From contig NC_023751.2 of NCBI RefSeq assembly GCF_000499845.2, positions 7,653,835-7,717,834 of the forward strand: 64,000 bases of DNA, given 5' to 3'. Origin of the DNA: Phaseolus vulgaris. Lineage: Eukaryota > Streptophyta > Magnoliopsida > Fabales > Fabaceae. The notes under the pieces were generated by a model, which was given only the letters and a program-made list of their open reading frames with translations, had not been told where the DNA came from and searched no databases. Below, piece after piece: positions 1 through 12,170 of the stretch. Position 1 is the first letter of the stretch. Each line of letters opens with the position of its first letter. A program made the translations under genes and the position numbers.

Positions 1-901
1 GATGTGGGAATCAATATCTAAACCTGCGCGAGATCTTATTGGGAGAATGCTGACAAGGGATATTTCAGCGAGGATTTCAGCTGATGAAGTACTTAGTAAG
101 TTCATGATATATTATGAATGCATTGTAGATTGCCGGTTTTATCTTTCTTCCTTCTTTCATGATGAATCTGCGCAGAAATGTTGTATAATATAACTCTCTC
201 TTCCACAGGCTATTTCATTTAAAAAATCAAAACTCGGAATATATGCAAGTTTACTTCAAATTTATTTGTTATCACAATGACTTTAAGTAAATGCCTTGTT
301 ATATCAGGCTTTGACTAGCTGTTAAATGATTGTACCCTTCTGTACTTGTGTAGCTATCCTTTATTTTTTGGCATAACGGTTAATTTGCTAATCCTCCAAT
401 ACTTTGTTACGCGTTCCACTTATATGCTAATGATTCTCTTTCAAAAGTGTGCCTAATATTTTCTAGGAGAAAAGTAACAATACCTTCAATGTTTGAGATA
501 GTTTTAAGTTGACTGTTAGCGTGTTATATTAACCTTATGGTTTAATTTCAGGACATCCATGGATATTGTTCTACACGGCACAGACATTGACGATGCTGCC
601 CATCAAAACAAAATTGAAGAACCAAATTGGTGCAACATGTCCACAGCTTGTTGCTGTTCCCGAACCAGGGTTAGGAGGAAATAGGATGATAGATAATTAC
701 TCACTTAGCGAGGGTTCATTCTCCGAAAGTTGCACTTCAGATGATCAGGATGAATGTGTGTTGATTGATGTGCTTGCCTCTGCAATTTCACATGTGAGGA
801 TATCTGAACCAAAGAGGAGCAGGGTGTGTGGTCCAACAGGTCCGATAGTTCAACAAGGTTCATCTAACATGAAGCCAAACAACCTTTGTAAAGCATTTTA
901 A
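1..901 (+). CDS. PEPKR2: PEPKR2-like serine/threonine kinase, 3' end (partial)
   Basis: The last two coding exons of a CDPK/PEPC-kinase-related protein kinase; the 5' part lies outside the window. Exon A is 1-95 and continues from upstream. It encodes the end of the kinase C-lobe (WESISKPARDLIGRMLTRD, then ISARISADEVL). A GTAAGT donor at 96 and a TTTCAG acceptor ending at 551 join it to exon B, 552-901, which resumes with the kinase subdomain XI signature RHPWI. The join keeps frame (CTT A|GA CAT). The tail of about 115 residues is not kinase. It ends in SEPKRSRVCGPTGPI and NLCKAF, which I recognise as typical of plant PEPKR2 proteins. PEPKR2 is a predicted Ser/Thr kinase whose substrate is not firmly established. 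The gene is tail to tail with the SNARE gene. A generic CDPK-related kinase is less likely because no EF hands follow the kinase domain. Confidence 0.85.
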
Positions 902-2122
902 CCTACTGACCGGCTGACACCAAATATACCACTTTTCTTGACTGTTCTTGCTGGGATTATAGAATCTACTTTCCTCAACACATCACACAGTGGGCTAAAG
1001 TGAATTTTACATGCTGACTCCTATGGTAGGGTGACCTGGGTGCCGTTCTCTCCCCAAGTTCCTTTATAGTGAGATCTAATTACAATATTTTTTTGTTCCT
1101 TTGCTTAATAAACTAATAATGATTAACTGAAATAATTGTACAGCATTTGTGAATAGAATGGTAATGTGTCATTTTCTTGAAGTCGCTGGTTTATGCGAAT
1201 TGAATATTTTATCTTCTTTACATATCCGATCCGATCGGGTATTTACTTTTTTTACTAGTCTCGTAAGACTTGCATTCCCTTGACAAGAAAATAACGAAAT
1301 TTAGTTGCTATAATGTTCTTGTTAAGGAAAGAAAAGCGAAGTGGTACCTAATTCTCTTCATCTGAGCAATTGGTAGTGAATACTTAATTTCTTTTTGCCG
1401 CGATTGCTGCATTATCCAATGATTTCCAAATTTAATGGTTGTGCATGTTTATACTATAAAATATTTTAAAAAAACTTCTATTAGAATTTTTTTAGTTGTT
1501 ACTATAAAAAATTAACTAACATGATATTAATGTTGACATAATTAAAACTGTTTTCTGACATGAGTACATTACTTTTTTAATTTCCTCCGATCAAAGTTAT
1601 TGAATAGATGTTATGCCCGTAAGTTCAAATTTTGTATGCCTTTTAATATATTGAATACGTTCCACCTAATTATTATCTATTTGGAGAAAAAACAAGCCCT
1701 ATTAAAAAAAATAACATTGTCTCTCAAAGTTTTGCATTTAGATTTCATTCTCGTAGTATAATGGTTTGTAATTTGCTTTTAGCATGCAACAGTGCAATTG
1801 GCAACAAAAACAAACCAGATAGCTCCATTTTGAGGGCTTCCTATCCAAACAGGTTATTATCTATTGTCGCACCATTAACTCAGTAAAGTTCAAGGATGCT
1901 ATTGACTACATTATCAAATATACACATGATATTTCAAAGAGAAGAGAGTTATCCTTTACACAGCTTTACTGCTTCGACCAAGAAACATAATTCGGAAGTC
2001 GAAGAATTTTTAACAATAAAGCAATAGGTAGCGTAGCTTTTATGTACAAGAAGATTAGGCATAACAGTGACTAGTGAGTAATCCCAAGAAGGCCCTGAGT
2101 AAAATCTTTTAGGTACGAGCCA
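902..2122. other. 3' UTR of the kinase and convergent intergenic spacer
   Basis: No coding sequence is seen. An AATAAA hexamer at 1107-1112, about 200 bases after the kinase stop, is the best poly(A) signal candidate. The rest is AT-rich spacer between two convergent genes; the right end presumably holds the SNARE 3' UTR on the minus strand. Confidence 0.5.
1107..1112 (+). terminator. Candidate poly(A) signal of the kinase gene
   Basis: A canonical AATAAA on the coding strand 206 bases downstream of the stop, in T-rich surroundings as expected for a plant 3' end. No transcript data support it. Confidence 0.35.
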
Positions 2123-4725
2123 TCATTTTCTGGACAACTTTGACCAGAAGTATACCATAAAGAAACAGACTAATGCAAAAACAATCACGTGAACAACATG
2201 GTTGGCACCATTTCGGACGATGCTCTTGTTCAATCTTCTTAAATTATTCTTCACTCCAGCTTGAGCTTTTAACATTGTCATTTGCTGTATTGAAACATAC
2301 ACAATCAAAATATTAATGAGACGGTTGGGTAATTCCTTGCCAAAAAGGAGAGAATGTGCCAATGTCTGATCAATTACTATAACACAATATTCAACAAAAA
2401 ACACCAAAAAAAAATTCATCTCTCCTCATCGCAAGTAGAAAATCCCACTACTACGAAAATTATAAAATATTGGACAAAGTATTCATCAATTTAAGAAAAA
2501 CCATTATTAGTTGTAACTTTCCTTCTTCCATTAACCAGTTATCTTAATGCAACTCCACCCAGAATAATCCTTTGTAACCAAAAAAGGCTTTTAATTCCCG
2601 CATCCCAAAATTAATACCTGCACCCCCATGATTTTTAAAATGACCATTCTACCCTTTATACTATATGCACCCCATGATTTTTAAAATGACCATTCTACTC
2701 TTTATAGTATATTTAAATGTTGCCTTCTGGATTACCTATTCTGAAAATCTTACGGAACAAGATTTTCAAAACAGGCATCTCTTGGAATGTTGTTTTCTTT
2801 GACCACCAACATATTTTACCATGTTCGATTGGTTGTTTAGTCTTTCTGATTTTTCTGATATTTCCCATTCTAAGAACGATCTAAAATGGGTCAAGTTTAA
2901 GACAGGCAAAATCCTAGTATGCCCTTCTCACATCTGATCCACCACCATCCTTGCTTCAGTAGTTTTGCAATGCTCACAACAAGTTTCTCGTTGTTAAACA
3001 TGTATGAATTTGGACCAATTTATTTTCCTGTTACCTAATCTTGCACAACTATTCCTATATGTCTTCCTTGATAGTTAAAGATGTTCATTGGGTCAATGCG
3101 ATGTATGATGAACTCCAAGCTCTTCAAGAAAATTTCACAAGACATTATTCCTCAACCATCAATGGTTAAGCCTATTGGTTGCAAATGGATTTATTCAATG
3201 AAGCTAAATTATGACAACATCTTTAATCAACGTTGTAAAGCCCATTTGGTTGCTTTTGGACATTGAATATTCCACGCCAACTAGAGATATAACTAAATCT
3301 TAATATGTAAATGGGGTGCAAACCTCACTTTATAAGACGGTTTTGTAAGATTGAGTTGGGCATAAACTCACTTACTAAATGGTATAAAGTGATTTAGAAT
3401 TTATCCTAGTCAAGTTCATTGAGGTTGTTGTGCCACCTGTTATCGGGGGCTCCTGTTGAACCACTCACAAATATCTAATCTCATGCTCAAATGTTTGTTC
3501 CTCAGCCTGAGAGGTTCTACTAGAGATCTCATCCACATTAACTAGGAATAAGGCCAAATTAATATATATATATATATATATATAAGTGGAGTGTAGATCT
3601 CACCATACAAGTCGATTTTGTGTGCTTGAGTTAGACATAAACCCACTTATTAACATGGTATCAAAGTCATTCAGAGTTTATCCTAGTCATGTTCACTAGA
3701 GTTGTTGTCCTACTCATTATTAGACTCCTAGACCACCCACAAATATGTAATCATACACTCTAGATGTTTATTCCTTAGCTGACATGAGAGGACACGTTGG
3801 AGATCTCACATCGACTAGAAGGGTGCAAACCTCATCGTACAAGCCAGTTTTGTAGGGTTGAGTGAGGCTTAAAGTCTACTTTCTTATGAGAAACAACCAA
3901 CAAGTATGGGGTGGATTATAATGAGATGTTTAGCACCAAATGCAAAAATGACCAATATTAGGATCATTCTCTCTATTATAGCTTCTCAAGGTTGGTCCCT
4001 CACTTGAATGGATGTGAAGAGTACATTTATTCATTGTGACTTGGCAAAAGATATTCAAAATGCAGTAGCAGCATTAACGGTATGGTTTTCCATTTCAAAT
4101 CTTATGATCCTGTGCAGTATAAGAAATTGGACCTAGAAGCTAGATTTCACATTTCAAAATCTGTAGAATTTAAAACGTCTAAAGCATACTAATTCCATTA
4201 TTGCCCGAGTCATAAAGCAGATAACTCTGGGTTCTAGGCCCTCAACATGCACTCTCCTTTCTCCACCCAAAATTCGAAACAAGCAAAAAATAACAAAAAC
4301 TGCAAAATTACATACCACTTGTTCCAGAAAATCTCTCTGATGCTTGACCTCTGAACCTATATCTTCAGCAACCTGCGGAAACATACGAAGTTTCATTCAC
4401 GCGAACATCATTTATGAATCAGAATAGAGAAAATGGAAATAGTCAAATTGTGAAATACATTTTTCAATTTTCTAACTTGGCCACGAAGACCGATGATTTC
4501 ATCATCGAAGTCGATGCCCGGGTCGATATGCAATTGGATTTCATCCGAGGATGCAACGGGTCGGGTGCTAAGTCCCTCTCTGCAATTGTCGCAAATTCAA
4601 TTGCTGCAAAATTCTTTGTAACGAATGTAAGAGAAAGAGAGAGAGAGAGAGAGAACGCGTAACCTGGATCGATAATGCGCAGCATCAGCGTAGAAGGAGG
4701 CACCTCTGTGGGGATTGGTGGACAT
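2123..4725 (-). CDS. Bet1-like SNARE (At4g14600/At1g29060 type), 4 exons, 133 aa
   Basis: Exons in gene order are 4725-4664, 4579-4459, 4372-4316 and 2284-2123; each junction has GT/AG borders and the frame is unbroken. The protein starts MSTNPHRGASFYADAAHYRS and continues REGLSTRP then SSDEIQLHIDP. The SNARE helix follows (DDEIIGLRGQVRKLKN, VAEDIGSEVKHQRDFLEQV, then QMTMLKAQAGVKNNLRRLNK). A C-terminal anchor of about 20 hydrophobic residues (HVVHVIVFALVCFFMVYFW) is followed by SKLSRK. Bet1-like Qc-SNAREs act in ER-Golgi vesicle fusion, anchored by this tail with the helix in the cytosol. The length fits the family (about 130-140 residues). The start is the first ATG in frame with exon 2. Introns 1 and 2 are 84 and 86 bp; intron 3 is 2031 bp and full of transposon debris. 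The gene is divergent from the ligase gene across a 7-kb spacer. Confidence 0.88.
2585..2960. mobile_element. Remnant of a MULE-family non-autonomous element in SNARE intron 3
   Basis: At 2586 the sequence GGCTTTTAATTCCCGCATCC, followed by AAAATGACCATTCTACCCT, resembles the termini of the elements at 44.6-48.4 kb. Internal stretches (AAGATTTTCAAAACA, then TTGGAATGTTGTTTTC) resemble the interior of the element at 47847-48355. No matching right terminus or target duplication was found, so the right limit is approximate and the element may be truncated. Confidence 0.4.
2620..2712. repeat. Two-copy tandem repeat, unit about 47 bp
   Basis: Copy one at 2620-2666 and copy two at 2667-2712 both run from GCACCCC(C)ATGATTTTTA to CTTTATA(C/G)TATAT and differ at only a few bases, so the duplication looks recent. 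It sits inside the MULE-like remnant. Confidence 0.8.
3081..4085 (+). pseudogene. Ty1/copia reverse transcriptase fragment, split by a TRIM insertion
   Basis: Two stretches of copia RT lie on the plus strand, antisense to the host SNARE gene. The first (about 3088-3261) reads NAMYDELQALQEN and, after a frameshift, KPIGCKWIYSMKLNYDNIFN and KAHLVAFGH. The second (about 3893-4085) resumes the same protein with KYGVDYNEMFS and, in another frame, AKMTNIRIILSIIASQGWSL followed by MDVKSTFIHCDL. About 625 bp of LTR-type sequence separates the halves. Frameshifts and stops make it a dead relic. The Bet1-like gene carries it in its third intron. Confidence 0.8.
3262..3886 (+). mobile_element. Tandem TRIM-like element (LTR-int-LTR-int-LTR) inside the copia fragment
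   Basis: Three related LTR-like blocks lie at about 3262-3378, 3517-3654 and 3797-3886. They share GAGATCTCAC, ACTAGA, GTGCAAACCTCA, then CAAGCCGATTTTGT-like and TTGAGTTAGGC-like text. After the first two comes a primer-binding-site-like TGGTATAAAGT (3380) or TGGTATCAAAG (3656), close to the initiator tRNA-Met PBS of plant LTR elements, then a roughly 140-bp internal segment present twice (TTTATCCTAGTCA to CACCCACAAATAT-like). There is no coding capacity. This is the multimeric form known for TRIM elements: two internal domains sharing LTRs. A (TA)n run at 3562-3584 lies in the middle LTR. Confidence 0.65.
4631..4655. repeat. (GA)n microsatellite in SNARE intron 1
   Basis: About 11 GA units (CT on the gene strand) lie within the 84-bp first intron, close to its donor, where they also act as pyrimidine-rich intron sequence. 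Confidence 0.8.
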
Positions 4726-4799
4726 TGAAATGGAAATTGCAAGCCCCAAAAAATGAATTGAATTTCAGAGAATGAGAAACGGAGTTGCACACAATTCAA

Positions 4800-7700
4800 C
4801 TTTCAAGGTTTCGTGTCAAAAGCATTCAATTCATTGCAAATTCCAACTTACAATTCTGCCCCCGAAATATATAAATTTTCAATTCTTATTATGCTTAAAA
4901 TATTACAGTAATAATTATTAGTTAGGTTTGGATGATTTAAGAATAGTATTTCAATTTGATTATGAATATGTGTATTTTTTTTTTAGAAAATGAAAATTCG
5001 GTACTATAATACATCACTTCCTATGATTAAATGTGAATACTCAAATACCTAAAAATAAAAGAGTTTACCATTTTCTTCCTAACATATTTGCTAAATTACA
5101 ATAACAATAATGATTATAGTCAAAATGTCTCAAAATCACCAAACATCTTTTTTAAATGTCTAAGTATACAATGTTACGTGAATTTAATATCAATGATTTT
5201 TTAATTGTTCAGTGATTTCTCTAATTAATATATATATTTTAACATAAGAACGTTGAAAAGTAAAATTTTCTAAATCACATATTATTCATAGTGTTTATCT
5301 AAATAACATGTTTTATTATTTATTATCATAATTCACGTTTAGAGTAATGCCTTCATTTTGATCAATTATAATAAAAAAAGTAGGTGAAATTTTGATTTTT
5401 TTTATAGTTAAATTCAGACCATCAACTTTATTTCTTTTTTAAATTAAGATGGTAAGAAATTTATTTTTTAAATATATTTTTTGATTAATTTTATATAAAC
5501 TATTAAATTAATTAATATTGTCTAAATAACTAATATATTTTATTATCAATATATTTATGAATTTATTTTTCTACTTTGTAATTATTTGTGGGCTTTTCTT
5601 ATCATCTTAATGAATAATATTTTAATATTTATTTTAAATTTGAATTGAAAATATAATTGTCAATAATTCAAAATAAATACATATTTACAGTATTAACTTA
5701 AATCATTACAAAATTTAAACATAACTTAAATTTCCAATTTTTATTATCAACACCATTTAATTATTTCAAATGTTATGAAATTTTAATAATAATGTTTCAT
5801 TATAAAAAAAAAATCATATTTTTCAACAATACTATTTACTTAAAAAATAAATAATTGCAACATGTCATTTTATTACCAAATGCATCTAACTTAATTTAAT
5901 ATATTATTCCATACATTACATAATCAACTTAATAAAAATGTTAATATTATTATAATATCTAATATGTTTATAAAATGTTAATAAATTTAATTAATATATT
6001 TCTCATTTTATAAAAGTTTTTATTCTTTTTTCTTTTTATTTTAAATATTTCTTATTTCACTTCAATAGAATATTTTTTACAAATATCATGGGACTAAAAT
6101 TAATATAATTATTTATGTATTACACTTAACAAAAAATATATACCTCCATGAATTAGTTACAACAAACAATATATAAGTTTAATTTCGTAAATGTGTATAT
6201 ATTATTTCATATTTTATATAAACAAATTAATAAAATATTTAATTATAAATACTCTCATATTTAAACCAAAATTTAATATTATTTTCATGTCTTTGTCATA
6301 TTTATAAACAAAAACTCAATGTTAATTACATTTAACAACTTATTTAAATTATTACAAAAAAAAATTAAATATGACTATTGTTATAAAGTATTAACAATTT
6401 TTATTCTTATATTTCTAATTTTAAAAAATCATAATTTATTTTTTCAAAAAAATGAAAAAATGCATCATAACTAAATTATGATCTATTGTTTTATTGAGAT
6501 GATTCAAAATAATGTGAGAATTTCGTTATTCAAGAATCATAACCATGAATAATAAATTTTATTTAAGTCAATACTGTGAATTGTATGTTGTATAGAATTT
6601 AGTTTGAATTATTTTATTTTATAAAAAAATTAAATAAATACACCACTATTCCTCCCACCTCATGTATTGAAAACATATTCTATCCATACATCCTCTAACA
6701 ATTGATGTTTTTTTTAGATGTTTTCGTATCAATAAATAAATATTAATGACATGATAAAATATTAGCATGATAGAAACAAATAGAATTTTAACCATCATGA
6801 CATTTTATCCTAAATATCATGCAATATGTGAGTAATCATTTATTTAAAACTTCTCCATAGTTAAATTGAGCTTGTTGATTAAAAAAAATGTAACAATTAT
6901 TTATTATTGTAACTTTAATCAGCATAGTTATCACAATGATATAATCATAAATGAAACAACAATAATAAAAAATATATATACAATTTGTTAGATATGACAT
7001 TTCACACGTCTAATTTTAATTTGATTATACTTTTGTTAGTATATAAAATCAAAGGTTAAATAATTATTAAGAATGTATCTAATAACTTTAAATTATTTTA
7101 TAATATTGTAAATGTAAGTAAGTTAAACCTTATAAAAAATTTAATATAATCTTAATTATGACATAGATATTAATCTTAATCCAACAGTAAAATATTGCAT
7201 CACACGATCATATAAATAGATACAACAATTAAAATAAATATACATTATTATTATAATATTTATTGTACACATATAATGGACATTTATTGAACGTCAAATA
7301 ATTTATCTGAGAAATGAATCTAAAATAAAAAAAAATCACAATTGAAAAGAGTAAAAGACACCCTCTCCGTCCCTTGCACAATAAAGGAAACAATTATAAA
7401 AGTAAACTTAAAAAATATAATTGTAATGTATATTTTCACTCTAACAACCATTTATTTATTTAGGGTAATAACAAAAATTGAAATATAAATTTATCTGACT
7501 TTTTCTACCATGTTAACCCGATTGAAATTATAGTAGTTTAATAATACCAACTTCTTCTTTTTTAATCGTAAAATTATATGTTGACTTGTTAAAATAAATC
7601 AAAATCAAATAAAAAAAATATTTACATTTTAAATTTTAACTTATAAACTATTTTGTCTTATATACATTTTATTCCCTTTTAATTATATAAAAATATATAT

Positions 7701-10700
7701 TAGTAACATCTTTAAATATAAACGAAATAGATGGGTCAATCCATTTTACATATTAAATTAGCAAAACATATGGATTCAATTAAGAAAAAATTATATATGG
7801 ATTCTTAGGCATCATTATATATGGATTCATTTGACCCATTTTTAACGTATTAATCCTAAATATAAAAAAGTTAATTAATGCAGACGAGAATTTAAAAAGA
7901 ACTCTTATAAAATAAATATCTTGTTGACAAATATTTTGGAGTGAATATAGTACAAAAACTTTTTATCATCTTTCACTATAAAAAAAATTATTATTTAATG
8001 CTATTTTTATTTTTTTTACATGTAGTTAATTTTACAACAAATTTCAAAACTCAAATCAGATTAGTTGGTCTAACCAATTCAACAAAAAATTGAAGCTTAT
8101 TAGTCAAGTGTGGACACATTCAATGCATATATGCATATAATAAATTTACATTGAAATGTGTGAATTTTGCTGGTTGAAACAATATTTGTACGAATCATTT
8201 TGAACCCTGATCCTTTGGTAAATTATAATTTTTTTTTATCAAATTGAAGTATAAAGATAATCTAATGATTAATTTTTCCCCTATATTTTCTCATTGCATT
8301 TTCATGGTTTCGTGTGAAAGATAAATATTTGTTTAATTCAACATACTCAAAACTCAGTTTTTCATAGTTATGTGGTATAAATTTTTATATTATTTTATAG
8401 ACGTTTATAGTTATACTATTCTTCACCCCCAAATATCGTTTTGAGCAACGTGTTTTTTTTTTTACCTAATATTTGTATTTGTGTAAAATAAATTAAAACT
8501 ATAAACATTCAATGGCTAATTAGTTTTTAAAACCAAAAGTGGGAAAAATTATATATAGTTTGATTTGATAGTAAAAGTATAATGGATGAAAGGATAAGTT
8601 TTAGATTAAAGTCCTCTTATAACAAAAGTGATCATATTAACAACTAACATTTATCAATTAAAAAATAGTTAAGGGTAAACAATAATTTCTATTGTGTTCA
8701 AATGTAATCTAACCTACATAAATTAATTGAGAGTATATACTTATTGGTTATAATTAAGTTTTCCTAAAAATTAATAATATAAAACTTAAGAACTCATGTA
8801 TTGCTATTTGTAGATAAAGGAAGTAATCCACAAGTTTTTCTTACTTGCTAGAAGAATAGAGAGGTCTCGATTATGAATATAATTAGCAACTATAATTTAT
8901 CTAAAATGAAATTTGTAGTTTAGAGTTGACATTATTTATAAAATAAAAAATGGATAAAGTTGGAATAATATTTATTAGTAGGACTTTTAAGATTATTCAT
9001 TATTGATATTTAATCATTAGACCATAAATGTGAGTTAACTTAACCAGTTATTTGATTTTTTTTTGTCTTCCTCTGTTGAGATAACCTTCGAGAGTAACCA
9101 AAATCATACAATGACTAAGAAGTCTATATTGTTTCGAGATTTGATTTACTTAAGCTCTAACTCCTTAACATCTCTCATTGTACTAATTAATTGTTTAAAT
9201 TGTTGTGGTTAATTCCCTCTTCAAAATTAGAATTAAACTTCTATAATATTATGTTGGGTTAATATTTTATAATATTGAGATGATCATATAGGACTACGTG
9301 CTTTTATTCTTATTTTTCTCAAATTTATTTTTGTGCGACTTCGTGTATTGGTTCTAATTTATATCTCGATCTGAGTCTGGTTTGGTTTTGATTATAAGTC
9401 TTAATTTCGATTTGGTTTGATTTTAATGTGAGTGTATCTGCAATCACTCTCGTATTCAAGTCAGTGTAGTCTCAATGTTTAAAGAAAACAATTATGTGGA
9501 ATCAATCAAAAGTGTTTTTATTTTAAGGTACCTCCCTATTTGTATTGATTTTAATTTGTATTATCTAGGATAAAAAACAATCGAATTCATCTCCGACGAC
9601 CGACATACTTTTCGGTTAAGTAAATTTTATCTCAACGCATTCGACTGACACATGTCTTATCCTAAAATAATTAAACATGATTAAACAAACATATTATTTA
9701 TAAGGACATCATAAAACCACGATTGGGATTCAATTGGGTCATCAACAAAGTTAGATAGATATATAGACTCATTAAAATTAGAATAAATAGAAAGGTACTC
9801 CGTGTAAAAACACATTTATTTAATTTCACATAATTGTCTACTTTAAACATCGAAAATGGACTGACTTGAATGTTTAGATGTACACCACCCACCATGACAA
9901 AACTTGACCATAATCAAAACTTATAACTAAAATAAAAGTATAATTAAAACCAAATTAAAAAAATCACAAAACAACATGAAAACTAAATTTGACCAATAAA
10001 TAAGAAATAAATATAATGGTCATATAGAATCATCATTCTTCTAACAACCATTAATGTTGTTGTAGTTTTCATAGTCACCTCAATAATGTTTTTGTAAGTC
10101 ATAAATTTCAGTACTTTTTATCATCCTTTTATCTTGATTTTGTTTTCACATTAGACCAATGATTACCTAATGGTCTAACAAGTCATGCTAAAAATATGTT
10201 ACCCTAACTTTATTAGTTAAAGAACTAGGTCAATTAAAAAATCCTCCTAATGTTATTATTTATTATTTAATCATATGAACACAAATTAAAAAAAGTCACA
10301 TTTTCATTTTTAATTTGTTAAATCAATGAATTTCTTAACCTTAAAAGTGTATATAAAACACAAACTATAAAATAATCGAGAGTGATTAAAATCTCACATT
10401 CTAAGACGTATGAGATAATGGTACAAAATCTTTCATAATCTGGAATTGATATTACCATAATCTAGTAGCTAATAAAACTCGTATAAATATATGTTACATA
10501 TACACAACAATATGAATAACCAAAAAAAATATTATAAAAAAATAAATAAAAATAAAAATAATAACAACATGTTAATTAAATATAAAAAATTATAAATAGT
10601 AAAGGAGTGTTCAGAATTTAAATTTAAAAAATAATGAATAAATGATGCTATTATTGTTGGAAATGTTTACTAAGAAATAATTCTTTAGTTACTTTCGGCA

Positions 10701-11740
10701 TTCTATTATTAATACGTTGAAATTACCAACTTTATCATTTAATATATTTTTTAAAGTAATATTATATCATAAATTAATTGTGTGTTTTTTTTTTATATAA
10801 TTTGTACCAAAATTAATCAAACAAGCAAGTATATAACAATGTCGCTTCCCCGTAATAACAATATGTATAAAAATTTTAAACAATGAAAAATCAGAATTTC
10901 AATTAGGAAAGTATTGCTACTAAAAGAACACAATGAGAAGAAAACAAAATTCTAACATAATGGAAAATAATATTATAAGAATAAAAATAATAAAAATAAA
11001 TACAATACAGTGAATGGAAAAAACAACAATTCCACAAATAAAGTTGAATAATACAATTATCAGTAAAAAAGATAAAAAAATAAAAAACATTATTCTATAT
11101 CTATCCTGAGTTTTTTTCACTAGAAATTAAAAAAAATAATATTTTTTACGTGATTTTTACTTAAAAAAATTCTCAAAGTATAAAAAAGGTAACTAATTTA
11201 AACTTTATAAAAGGTTATGATAATTATTTTATAAAATAACTAATATTAAAATGTTATAATCTATAGTTAATATGATATTTCTAACATACCTCTTTTTCAC
11301 GTAGTGCGACCTTATACATTTGACTATATATTATAAGTGATTGATAATAGATGATTTGATAAGACCAACAAACACTCGTTATGATAAAATAAAAAATGAC
11401 TCTTATACCATATTAACTCAACTTTATAAAATCGAAACATTTGAGATTTGTACCTGCCTATATATTATGAAATGTCCTAATGTCTAGTCTATTTTCAACA
11501 ACTAACTAAGATTAAATAAATAGTTTCATTTTTTTAAAAATTATTCTAGAATTTATGTTAATGATTTCCGTATATATAAGAAATACAGATTATTTTTAAA
11601 TTTAATATATTAAATAGGTTTATTTACACGTAAAAAGAAGGTATAATAATATTATTATTATTACATAGCATAGTATGAAAAAAGAAAAGAAAACCTGAAA
11701 ATCCATGGAAGGGCAATAGTGGAAAAACGTTGGTAGTCCA
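4800..11740. other. AT-rich gene desert between divergent genes
   Basis: About 7 kb of very AT-rich DNA with no open frame that resembles a gene; the longest frames are short hydrophobic artefacts of A/T runs. The ends should include the SNARE promoter (left, minus strand) and the ligase promoter (right). A CTCTCCGTCCC string near 7361 resembles the edges of some plant MITEs, and 9590-9650 has a more GC-rich patch, but I could not pair either with a second terminus. Confidence 0.6.
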
Positions 11741-11796
11741 TTCTTGGAACACCGCCTGCACCTGCAAGCAATACAAAGAGGCTCTTCACCACCTCT

Positions 11797-12170
11797 CACT
11801 ATTTATACTGTATTCTTTGTTTCACAAAAAAGGGCTAATTTTTTCTCTTCTACAAAATACAACAATTTTATTCTAACAACGCCGATTCCCAACCCCAACC
11901 CTTTCTTCTCTCACACTCCTATGTGTATGCTCTCACTCTCTCTTCTCTCATCTCTCGCGGTTACTTGTTTCTCTCTCTTTCTTCTTCAAAATACGATCTG
12001 CGTTTTCTTCCCAACGCCAATTTCCGATTTCCTTCAATTTTTGCGCGGGTTGTGAATACTTCGGGGAATGGGTGGATTCTGCGTTGTTCTTATATTTGCT
12101 AATTGTTTTCATTTTGCGTTTTTTTTATTGTAATTAAATCTGCAGTTCAAAGTAGCGAAGCTGAGGGCAG
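11797..12170 (+). promoter_or_regulatory. Core promoter/5' UTR region of the UPL gene with a leader intron
   Basis: A TATA-like CTATTTATACT lies at 11799, followed by a long pyrimidine-rich leader (CTCTCACTCTCTCTTCTCTC around 11930), typical of plant transcription starts. A TGCAG acceptor at 12141-12145, preceded by a T-rich tract and a plausible GGTTGTGAAT-type donor around 12047, suggests a roughly 100-bp intron in the 5' UTR. The coding start is the ATG at 12171. Confidence 0.4.

Noticed and set aside
4414..4662. 82-codon plus-strand frame and a 111-codon minus-strand frame in another phase
   Set aside because: Both overlap exon 2 of the Bet1-like SNARE, whose spliced frame explains the sequence.
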